Assembly: GCA_036268875.1 (NCBI GenBank)
Contig: DATATI010000026.1
Location: 1-58,960 of the forward strand
Length of the DNA stretch: 58,960 nucleotides
Reading direction: 5' to 3'
Source of the DNA: Polyangia bacterium
GTDB taxonomy: Bacteria; Myxococcota_A; Polyangia; Fen-1088
The notes under the pieces were generated by a model. It made no database searches and was not told the origin of the DNA. It worked only from the letters and a program-made list of their open reading frames with translations. Made by a program: the position numbers and the translations under genes. This document shows positions 8,151 to 15,759 of this stretch, one piece after another (positions within the stretch are counted from its first letter, which is position 1; each line of letters opens with the position of its first letter).

Positions 8151-8215
8151 GCGGCGTTCTCCTTGTTTGCCTGCGAAAAGAAATAAGGCCGGCGATCAGT
8201 CAGTCAACAATGCAA

Positions 8216-10090
8216 TCACCGGCGGCGATCCAGCACGGCGCCGAGGCGCGCCGGCAACGCGGCGGCCTCGATCTCTTCCAGCGTCTGCGGCAAGGCCAGC
8301 GACCAGTTCGGCCAGGTGGTGGTGGTGCCGGGCATGTTCGGGCGCTCGGCGACGGCGATGGCGTCATCCAGCGTGGCCAGCAGCACGCGCGACGGCGCCG
8401 CGCCCAGCGCCCGGTAGGTGCCCTCGATGGCCTCCGTCACCGACGCTGTCGGCGACAGGTCGCCAAGGGCGGTCAGTTTTTCTTTCAGCGCCCGCATGCC
8501 CAGTTCGTTCGGCGCCAGGCCGGCGGCCTGGCTGTCGCTGACGTCGCGCCCCGACCACAGCCCCGCCACCGTGGCCAGATCGTGCGTGGTGACGCTGGAC
8601 AGCGCCAGCTCGGGTAGCTGCGCCGGCAAGCCCGGTTCGAAGTACAGCAGCCGATACGACAGCATCCGGTGCGCGGCCAGCGTCTCGCGCACGCCCGCCT
8701 CGACGGTGCCCAGATCCTCGCCGATGATGAAGGCGCCGGCGCGGTGGCTTTCCACGTCGACGATGGCCAGCAGTTCGTCGGCCTGGGTGCGCACGTAGGC
8801 GCCGGCGGCCGTCGACCGGCCGTGTGGGATCCAGAACAGCCGGAACAGCCCCATCACGTGATCGATGCGCAGGCCGCCCGCGTGGCGCAGCATGGCCCGG
8901 ATGGTCTCGATGAACGGCCGATAGCCCTGCGCGCGCAGGCGGTGCGGGATGAACGGCGTCAGGCCCCAGTCCTGGCCGGCGGCGTTGAAGGCGTCGGGCG
9001 GCGCGCCGACGGAGATCCCCGTCGCCAGCAGATCCTGCCAGCACCAGGCGTCGGCACCGGCGACGTCGAGGCCGATCGGCAGATCGTGAATCACGGCGAT
9101 CTCGCGCGACGCCGCCGCCAGCTGCTGGTCGATCTGCCACTGCACCCAGGCGAAAAAGCGCACCCGCCGCGCTTCCACGGTGACAAAGCGGCCGACGTCG
9201 GCGGCCTCGGGCCGCCGCAGTCCCTCCGGCCAGCGGCGCCAGTCGCGCCCGTGTTTTTCCGCCAGGGCGGCGTAGGTGGCGAACTGGGTCAGCGCCGTGC
9301 CTTCGTCTTTCCAGTAGCGGTCGAAGCCGGGGTCGCCTTGGAATTGATTGTAAATCGCCTCCAGCAGCGGCGCCTTCAAGGCGAACACAGCGTCGCGATC
9401 GATGCGGCGCCGGCTGTTCAGCGCGTGGCCGGCGTTGGCGGCGGCGGTCAGGGCCGGCCCCAGGGCAGCGGCGCCCGGGATCTCTTCGATGCGCAAGAAC
9501 AGCGGGTTTCGATAGCGGCGGCTGCTGGGATAGTACGGCGACGGTTCGATGGGCGGCAGCGACACCGGCGCGCACAGCGGGTTCACCATGATCACGCCGG
9601 CACCCAGCGACTGCTTCGACCAGCGGCCGAGACGCCGCAGGTCGGCCAGGTCGCCGATGCCCCAGCTGTCGCGCGAGCGCGCCGCGTAGACCTGCGCCGC
9701 CCAACCCCAGGTGCGTAGATCATCGGGCAGGTGGCAGCGCCCGGGGGTCACGATCAGCAGCGTGCCGTCGTCGGCCGGGCGATCGTACAAGCGCAGGCGG
9801 TGGTAACCGAACGGCAGATCGTGCGGCAGGTGGTCGCGGACGGTCAGCGCGGTGCCGTCCTCCAACGTCAACGCGTAAACGGCGTCCGGGCCCAGGGCGC
9901 GCGAATCGTGCGGGCCGACCACGCGCACGGCGGGCGGCGCCTCCGGTTTATCGTCGGCATCATCGGCGTCCACCGTCGGGGCGACGCCCATCGCCGCCCG
10001 GATCGCCGTCCGGGTCAGCAACGTGATGTCGTGGGCGACGCCGTCGATGTCATGATAGCGGTCGTCGATTCCCCAGCGGTCGGTGGCCAT
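8216..10090 (-). CDS. malQ: 4-alpha-glucanotransferase (amylomaltase, GH77)
   Basis: 624 residues, within the range of long bacterial MalQ proteins that carry an N-terminal extension (about 1-140 here). The GH77 barrel is recognisable: SRDSWGIGDLADL, NPLCAPVSLPPIEPSPYYP, nucleophile region GLRIDHVMGLFRLFW, acid/base region IIGEDLGTV, and the third carboxylate in SVTTHDLATVAG. It transfers alpha-1,4-glucan segments in maltodextrin or glycogen turnover. It lies 9 bases after the membrane-protein gene. A TAGTCT hexamer (10102-10097) ends six bases before the ATG and contains the upstream stop codon, suggesting an internal leaderless promoter. Confidence 0.92.
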   Translation of the reverse strand: MATDRWGIDDRYHDIDGVAHDITLLTRTAIRAAMGVAPTVDADDADDKPEAPPAVRVVGPHDSRALGPDAVYALTLEDGTALTVRDHLPHDLPFGYHRLRLYDRPADDGTLLIVTPGRCHLPDDLRTWGWAAQVYAARSRDSWGIGDLADLRRLGRWSKQSLGAGVIMVNPLCAPVSLPPIEPSPYYPSSRRYRNPLFLRIEEIPGAAALGPALTAAANAGHALNSRRRIDRDAVFALKAPLLEAIYNQFQGDPGFDRYWKDEGTALTQFATYAALAEKHGRDWRRWPEGLRRPEAADVGRFVTVEARRVRFFAWVQWQIDQQLAAASREIAVIHDLPIGLDVAGADAWCWQDLLATGISVGAPPDAFNAAGQDWGLTPFIPHRLRAQGYRPFIETIRAMLRHAGGLRIDHVMGLFRLFWIPHGRSTAAGAYVRTQADELLAIVDVESHRAGAFIIGEDLGTVEAGVRETLAAHRMLSYRLLYFEPGLPAQLPELALSSVTTHDLATVAGLWSGRDVSDSQAAGLAPNELGMRALKEKLTALGDLSPTASVTEAIEGTYRALGAAPSRVLLATLDDAIAVAERPNMPGTTTTWPNWSLALPQTLEEIEAAALPARLGAVLDRRR

Positions 10091-10096
10091 CCGGGC

Positions 10097-10102
10097 AGAC
10101 TA
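10097..10102 (-). promoter_or_regulatory. Candidate -10 element of malQ
   Basis: TAGTCT on the minus strand, ending six bases before ATG 10090. Its first three bases are the stop codon of the upstream membrane-protein gene. Spacing fits a leaderless transcript. Confidence 0.4.
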
Positions 10103-10864
10103 CCGTCTTCCCCACTTTTCGCGCACCGCTTGCTGACGTCCGCCGCCCGTCGACAAACCCAGATACAAAAGGCCGCGGAAGATCATCGCCCAGTGCAAGA
10201 ACAGCAGCATCAGCGGCGCGTAGATGTGGGGCATGCTCAGCACCACGCCCAGAAGGCCATTCAGTGAAAACAGACCGGTCAGGTTGATCAAGCGCGCGCC
10301 CAGCGCGGAACCGTCAAGCACGCCGGTGGGCATCAGCAAAACCAGACCCAGCAGCACGTTGGGAAACAGCCACTCGAGACCACGCGTCGAGATGAAACGC
10401 GCCGCTTCGATCAGCAAGCCGAACGATCGCGTCTGACTTTGATACAAAAGCTCCGGCGCCGGATTGAAGAAAACCGCCATGGCCAGCGTGACCAGCGTGG
10501 CGATGATCTGCCCCTTCGGCACGCCGCCCACCACCATGCTGACCAGCATGTTGATGATGAAGAAGGCGAACATCACGCTGACCACGTCCCAGATGCGGGC
10601 GCCGAAGCTTTGCTTGATGTCGATGAGGGTGATGCGTTGGCCGGCCACCGCCAGCGCCAGCAGGTGCAGATAACTGGAACCGACGGCGGCCAGCCCGAAC
10701 CCGGCGGCGATACCGGCCACGAACCCCCACGACGAGGTCACGTAGATGATGGCCAGGATCAGCCCGATGTACACCGGCAAGGCCAGCGCCAAAGGCCACG
10801 CGCGCACCGCCTGGCGGGCGGCCTGAACCGCCGCGTGTCTATACAATCGAAGGACGTTTGTCAC
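10100..10864 (-). CDS. Polytopic membrane protein of unknown function
   Basis: 254 residues with about six hydrophobic segments (for example LALALPVYIGLILAIIYV, FVAGIAAGFGLAAVG, VMFAFFIINMLVSMVVGG, LVTLAMAVFF, LLGLVLLMPTG, LLGVVLSMPH). No transporter motif is recognised. The start is GTG 10864, with TAAAGT ending six bases upstream and no ribosome site. It is divergent from the PEGA kinase and 9 bases upstream of malQ. Inner-membrane location is likely; function unknown. Confidence 0.7.
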   Translation of the reverse strand: MTNVLRLYRHAAVQAARQAVRAWPLALALPVYIGLILAIIYVTSSWGFVAGIAAGFGLAAVGSSYLHLLALAVAGQRITLIDIKQSFGARIWDVVSVMFAFFIINMLVSMVVGGVPKGQIIATLVTLAMAVFFNPAPELLYQSQTRSFGLLIEAARFISTRGLEWLFPNVLLGLVLLMPTGVLDGSALGARLINLTGLFSLNGLLGVVLSMPHIYAPLMLLFLHWAMIFRGLLYLGLSTGGGRQQAVREKWGRR

Positions 10865-10870
10865 GCGATC

Positions 10871-10876
10871 ACTTTA
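10871..10876 (-). promoter_or_regulatory. Candidate -10 element of the membrane-protein/malQ unit
   Basis: TAAAGT on the minus strand ends exactly six bases before GTG 10864, preceded by GG. This is leaderless-type spacing. Confidence 0.4.
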
Positions 10877-10932
10877 CCCCGGGCGCGCAACCTCGGCACG
10901 CGCCCCCGCGCGATGGTACTTTATCGACGAGC

Positions 10933-12996
10933 ATGGCCGTTCACGGGCGCTACACGATCGCCGGCAAGCTGGCGGACGGCGGGATGGCAGAGATTTTCCT
11001 TGGCACCCAGCACGGCGCCGAGGGCTTCGAAAAGCCGGTGGTGCTGAAACGCATCCACACCGCGTTTTCGGCCGACCCGCAGTTCCGCAACATGTTCATC
11101 GACGAAGCCCACATCTCGATGAGCCTGAGCCACGGCAACATCGTGCAGGTGCTGGACCTGGGCGTTTCCAACGGCCGCTATTTTTTGGTGCTGGAGCTGG
11201 TCGACGGTTGGGACCTGCACCAGGTCTTGAAACGCGCGCGCGCCGCCCAGGTGGCGTGGCCGCCGGCGCTGGCGCTGTACGTGGCGGCCGAGCTCTGCCG
11301 CGCGCTGGCCTTCGCCCACGCCAAGAATCACCAGGGACGGCCGCTCGGGATTGTCCATCGCGACGTCAGCCCCAACAACGTCCTGCTCAGCGAACAGGGC
11401 GAGGTGAAGCTGGCCGATTTCGGCATCGCCAAGGCCCAGCGCAAGCGCGAGCAGACCGCGGCCGGCGTCATCAAGGGCAAGGTGGCCTTCATGTCGCCCG
11501 AGCAGGCGACGGGATCGGCCATCGACCGGCGATCGGATCTCTTCTCGGTGGGAACGATGCTTTACATGATGGTCACTGACCAGCAGCCGTTCGAAGGGGC
11601 CAACGATCTGGAAGCGCTGTCGCGCGTGCAGCGCGCCGATTTCGTGCCGCCCGATGTTTTGAAGCCGTCGCTGTCGCCGGCGCTGGTGCGGTTGATCGGA
11701 CGCGCCATGCGCCTGTCGACGAGCGAGCGCTATCAGACCGCCGACGAGATGTTGACCGACATCGAACGCGTGCTGCGCACCGAATACCAATCGGCCGGGC
11801 AGACCGAGCTGAAACAATGGTTGGCCCAGCTGGCCCGGCGCGACGGCGCGCCGACCATCAGCAAGCGCCTGGGTGCCGCGCCGGTGGCCGGCGCCCCGGC
11901 CGACGGCGGCACCGATCTGAACGCCGGCACTTCGTTCGAGCTGGGCGATCTGGATCTGGTGTCCGTGACCGAGCTGGCGCCGACGCCACCGCCGCTGCCC
12001 ACGCCATCACCGGGGCGCGCGACGCCCACCCAGAAAGAGGGTACGCCCCGCCTGACCAGCGTCGAGGGCGCGGCGGCCGGTTCGACGCCGACGCCGAAAA
12101 CGCCAGAGCGGCCACGGCGCTTCGGTGGGTTCTGGCTGGGCGTCACGGTGGCGTTCGCGGCGGTGATCGGCCTGCGCTATTTCGGCGAATGGGCCGCGCA
12201 CCAAGGTTTGTTCGGCGCCACCAACATGGCCGCGCCGGCGCCCGCGGCGGAGCCGACAGCGATGGAACCGGCGCCGCCCACCGCAGCGGCACCGACGACG
12301 ACACGGCCAGCGGCAACCGCCGACAATCATTCGGCGGCGACCGCCGCGGCAAAACCGACCAACGCGCCGGCCGTCGACGCGGGCCAGGCGACTGCCCCCG
12401 CCGAACCCGCAGCGGCCGCCAGGCCCGTCACCGCGTCCGACGCCGGCGCCGCCCCGACGACGACCGCGGCGGCGAACAAGGCGCCGGCGCCGCCCGCCCC
12501 GGCCAAAGACGATTCCGACGACGACAGCGACGAAGAAACCCTGCTGAAGAAAGCCGACCCCAACGCCGCCAGCGCGGTGATCGGCGAGGAAGAAGCGGCG
12601 CCGGCGCCGCCCGCCCCGCTGAAAAAAGATTCCGCCGCGCCGTCGACGAAGAACAACCACGGGGCCCCGCCGGCCGCCCCCGCCAGCAAGTCCACCGCGG
12701 CCGCCGCCAAGACGCCGGCCAAGCCCGCGCCTTATGTCACCGTCTCGCTGCACATCACCAGCGCGCCGGTCGGCGCGGTGGTGCGGATCAACAAGCGCGT
12801 GCTGGGCCGGACGCCGATCAACCTGCGCTTCAAGACCGACAACATGTACGATCTCATCTTCGTGAAAGACGGCTACACGCCGTTGACCAAACGGTTCGCC
12901 GTGCACGGAACACACGACGGCCACCTGACGGTGTCGCTGAAGAAGAAGCCGCCGCCGCCCAGCGCCCTGCGGTCGCTGTTTCACCCGCACCGATGA
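10933..12996 (+). CDS. Ser/Thr protein kinase with TM segment, Ala/Pro-rich linker and PEGA domain
   Basis: 687 residues from ATG 10933; an upstream in-frame start at 10858 would overlap the divergent gene. Kinase domain 7-285: ADGGMAEIFLG, K39, HRDVSPNN at 142-149, DFG at 162-164, SPE at 188-190. TM about 398-417. A long Ala/Pro/Thr linker with an acidic patch (DDSDDDSDEE) follows. The C-terminal PEGA-type beta domain spans about 600-672 (SAPVGAVVRINKRVLGRTPI) and would be on the far side of the membrane, likely binding cell-surface ligands. The stop overlaps the next gene (ATGA), so the kinase and an exported esterase are translationally coupled. Confidence 0.92.
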   Translation: MAVHGRYTIAGKLADGGMAEIFLGTQHGAEGFEKPVVLKRIHTAFSADPQFRNMFIDEAHISMSLSHGNIVQVLDLGVSNGRYFLVLELVDGWDLHQVLKRARAAQVAWPPALALYVAAELCRALAFAHAKNHQGRPLGIVHRDVSPNNVLLSEQGEVKLADFGIAKAQRKREQTAAGVIKGKVAFMSPEQATGSAIDRRSDLFSVGTMLYMMVTDQQPFEGANDLEALSRVQRADFVPPDVLKPSLSPALVRLIGRAMRLSTSERYQTADEMLTDIERVLRTEYQSAGQTELKQWLAQLARRDGAPTISKRLGAAPVAGAPADGGTDLNAGTSFELGDLDLVSVTELAPTPPPLPTPSPGRATPTQKEGTPRLTSVEGAAAGSTPTPKTPERPRRFGGFWLGVTVAFAAVIGLRYFGEWAAHQGLFGATNMAAPAPAAEPTAMEPAPPTAAAPTTTRPAATADNHSAATAAAKPTNAPAVDAGQATAPAEPAAAARPVTASDAGAAPTTTAAANKAPAPPAPAKDDSDDDSDEETLLKKADPNAASAVIGEEEAAPAPPAPLKKDSAAPSTKNNHGAPPAAPASKSTAAAAKTPAKPAPYVTVSLHITSAPVGAVVRINKRVLGRTPINLRFKTDNMYDLIFVKDGYTPLTKRFAVHGTHDGHLTVSLKKKPPPPSALRSLFHPHR

Positions 12997-14669
12997 CCAG
13001 CGCGCACCGATGGCGGCGCGCGGCCCTGCCGGTTGCGCTGGCGATGGTCGCCTTCGGCGCGTCAGCCACCACCAGCGGAGAATCGACACCGCCGGCCGCG
13101 CCCTCCGGTTACCTCACGAAAAGCTTTTCCGGCCCGCCCGGCGATCCGGTGCAGCACCTGTACGCGCTGATGGTGCCGCGTTCCTACACACCCGACCGTC
13201 CGTGGCCGCTGCTGGTGGCGCTGCACGGCGCGTTTTCCAACCACGTCGAGAACCTGCAGCGCGTGCTGGGCGGCATGGATCTGCGATCGCCGGAGGCCGA
13301 CGCACCGATGCTGGTGCTGTCGCCCCTGGGCGGCGGCGAGCTGATGGCGTACGACGGCCTGGGCGAAGAAGACGTGCTGGGCGCGCTGGCGGCGGTGCGC
13401 CGCGATTACAACGTCGACGCCGATCGCATCTACCTCACCGGCTTATCCATGGGCGGCGGCGGCACCTGGACCATCGGCCTGCACCACCCGGATCTCTTCG
13501 CGGCGCTGGTCCCGGTGTGCGGCGTGGTGGATCCACGCCATTGGATCCCGGACACCGATCGCGCGCTGTACGATCTGCCGGCGATGGAGCTGGCCCTGCC
13601 GACCGCCATCGTCGAGAACGCCGTCAACCAGCGCGTCTTCGTCTATCACGGCGACGCCGATCCGGTGGTGCCGGTCAGCGACGCGCGCCGGATGGTGGAA
13701 CGGTTTCGGACCCTGGGCTGGTTGAACAAATCGGTCCGCTATTTCGAACTGCCCGGCGTCGCCCATAACGCCTGGGACGTCGCCTATCACGGCGACAACA
13801 TCTTTCGCCTGCTGGCCGACGTGCGCCGCGATCCCTTTCCCGAACACGTCTGGTTCAAGACCGCTTCGTTGCGCTATCAAAACGCTTACTGGGCCCGCAT
13901 CGATCGCCTGGACAGCGCGACGGCGCTGGCCGAGATCGACGCCCACCAGCACGACGGCGCGTTCGTGGTTCGCCCCGCCAACGCCAGCGGGTTTTCCTTG
14001 CTGCTGCCGGCGGCGGCGATCGCCCCGACGAAGATCGTCACCGTGCAGGTGCAAGACGGCCACGGCGGCACGATGGTGTTCAACGGCCCGGCCGGCGACG
14101 GCCAGCTCAGCTTTGCGCGCGATGACGGACACTGGCACCGGGTCGCCGCCCCGGTCAGCGGTGCCCCGGCGGCGCACGCCGCCGTGGGCCTGGCCAGCCG
14201 CAGCCTGCCGCGGCAGGGGTTGCACGTCTATGTCTACGGAACAGATTGTCCGCCGGCGACCGTGCAAGCAGCAAAGCATCTGGCCGATGCGCTGGCCAAC
14301 TGGGGCCCGGGCGTGCGGGCGCGTTTTGCCGTGGTCGCCGATCGGGACGTCACCGCCCAGATGCGGCGGCAATTTCACCTGGTCTTGATCGGCGATCGCA
14401 AGATCAACCGCCTGACCCGCGAGCTGGCGACGCACGCCCCCTTGCCCGTCGCCGCCGACGCCGCGCAAGGCGATCGGTCGTATCGCCTGATCGTCCAGAA
14501 CGCGCTTCTCCCCGGCAAACACGCCCTGATCTTCGGCGCCCAAAGCCCGACCGCGCTGGGCCACCTGTGGCGTTTCGCCCGCCACAACAAAGATTTCTGG
14601 GGGCCCGAATCGAACCTGGACTACATCCAATTCAACGCCGCCGGAACGGTTGAAAAAACCCGCTATTGA
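12993..14669 (+). CDS. Exported esterase/peptidase of the alpha/beta-hydrolase fold
   Basis: 558 residues from ATG 12993, which overlaps the kinase stop by 4 bases; the open frame extends further upstream only as a shadow of the kinase. Signal peptide about 1-25. Alpha/beta-hydrolase core: LLVALHGAFSN (oxyanion region), nucleophile Ser152 in TGLSMGG, acid in YHGDADPVVPV, His in GVAHNAWD. This resembles feruloyl-esterase or prolyl-oligopeptidase-type depolymerases with one extra C-terminal domain (about 300-558) I cannot name. Likely periplasmic or secreted. Coupling with the kinase suggests shared control. Confidence 0.8.
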   Translation: MTSAHRWRRAALPVALAMVAFGASATTSGESTPPAAPSGYLTKSFSGPPGDPVQHLYALMVPRSYTPDRPWPLLVALHGAFSNHVENLQRVLGGMDLRSPEADAPMLVLSPLGGGELMAYDGLGEEDVLGALAAVRRDYNVDADRIYLTGLSMGGGGTWTIGLHHPDLFAALVPVCGVVDPRHWIPDTDRALYDLPAMELALPTAIVENAVNQRVFVYHGDADPVVPVSDARRMVERFRTLGWLNKSVRYFELPGVAHNAWDVAYHGDNIFRLLADVRRDPFPEHVWFKTASLRYQNAYWARIDRLDSATALAEIDAHQHDGAFVVRPANASGFSLLLPAAAIAPTKIVTVQVQDGHGGTMVFNGPAGDGQLSFARDDGHWHRVAAPVSGAPAAHAAVGLASRSLPRQGLHVYVYGTDCPPATVQAAKHLADALANWGPGVRARFAVVADRDVTAQMRRQFHLVLIGDRKINRLTRELATHAPLPVAADAAQGDRSYRLIVQNALLPGKHALIFGAQSPTALGHLWRFARHNKDFWGPESNLDYIQFNAAGTVEKTRY

Positions 14670-14762
14670 ACCGCGGTCAAATCTTCGGCTGATCGATTTA
14701 CGTCGCAAGGAGCGACTACTTCAGATGCGAGCGCTTTTCCCCCACTCGCCAGGAGAGTCTTG

Positions 14763-15734
14763 ATGCGGCACCGATGGTCGACAATTGCGGCACTGGCTGT
14801 GGCCTCCCTCTCGGCCGGCCTGGCCGCATCACTGGCGGGCGTGCCGGCCGCCCGCGCCGACCAGTTCGTTTTCCTGGACGTGACGTTCACCTATACCAAG
14901 ATGGACGCCGACACGTCGTCTCCCGACAAATCGCACTATTACGTCTACGCCAATCGACTGAACCCGACCACGCCGCGCAACTGGATGGCCCCCATCAACT
15001 ATCGCAACGGCGTGGTCCACGTGCGCACCGACGTGATGGACAAACCGCCGGGCGGCACCAATGTCCGCTGGACGCTTTGCTATATCCCGAACAAAGGCAT
15101 CGCCGGCGGCTATGGCTGCACCAACAGCGCTCTTTACAGTGAAAAGGGCGTCTGGGAGTTCGAACAGTCGATGACCGACTGGTGGCAAAACGAAGACATC
15201 GATTGGACCCAAGGGATCAAAGAGGTCGACATCGTGATGAAGGACGGCACCGGCGGCAGCGGGTTCACCAACCTGCGCCCGGATCCGCAGAATTTTTTTC
15301 CCACCACGTTGCGCATCACGATGATCCAGGTGTCGGCGGGCGACACATACGATCCGAGCAAGGTCCCCGGCATTCCCCCGGTGCTGGGTGACGGCGGCTC
15401 GGTCACCGACGCCAGCAGCGCCGACGCCGGCAATGACGACGCGGGAAGCGGCAACAGCGGCACCGGCGGCGGCAACGCCACTGGAACCGGCGGCGCGACG
15501 GCGGCGACCGGCGGCGCACCCGGATCCGGCAGCGGCGGCGCGCCCGGCGGCGGTTCCAGCGGCGCGCCGGGCAGCAGCGCCAGCGGCGGCGCGTCCGCCG
15601 GAATCGCGCCCGGCGCCGCGACCAGCGGCGGTTGCGCCATCGTGCCCGACAACCCGTTCTCGGGTCGGATGATCGCCGGCCTGGCCTTCGTGGTCGCGCT
15701 GTCGTCGGTGCTGATGCGCCGTCGCCGGCGCTGA
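14763..15734 (+). CDS. Exported protein with Gly-rich linker and MYXO-CTERM-like anchor
   Basis: 323 residues, with AGGAG upstream of ATG 14763. Signal peptide 1-34 (ends AARADQ). The globular part (about 35-205) has no family I recognise; it contains WMAPINYRNGVVHVRTDV and WQNEDIDWTQGIKEVDIV and paired cysteines. A Gly/Ser/Ala-rich linker follows (205-285), then GGC (Cys291), a hydrophobic stretch and RRRRR at the very end. Cys, TM, Arg cluster is the MYXO-CTERM layout, associated with surface sorting by myxosortase. Probably cell-surface. Role unknown. Confidence 0.75.
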   Translation: MRHRWSTIAALAVASLSAGLAASLAGVPAARADQFVFLDVTFTYTKMDADTSSPDKSHYYVYANRLNPTTPRNWMAPINYRNGVVHVRTDVMDKPPGGTNVRWTLCYIPNKGIAGGYGCTNSALYSEKGVWEFEQSMTDWWQNEDIDWTQGIKEVDIVMKDGTGGSGFTNLRPDPQNFFPTTLRITMIQVSAGDTYDPSKVPGIPPVLGDGGSVTDASSADAGNDDAGSGNSGTGGGNATGTGGATAATGGAPGSGSGGAPGGGSSGAPGSSASGGASAGIAPGAATSGGCAIVPDNPFSGRMIAGLAFVVALSSVLMRRRRR

Positions 15735-15759
15735 TCGCCCGGCGCCGCGCGCGTCGGTT

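Noticed and set aside
11817-12992. Long in-frame extension upstream of the esterase
   Set aside because: Overlaps the PEGA-kinase coding region in another frame, is Arg/Gly-rich, and the signal peptide begins at 12993.
12007-13089. 360-codon minus-strand frame, Arg/Gly-rich
   Set aside because: Antisense shadow of the Ala/Pro-rich kinase linker.
15400-15600. Repetitive GC-rich tract that might be a DNA repeat array
   Set aside because: It encodes a Gly/Ser/Ala linker; repetition is at the codon level and not in fixed units.
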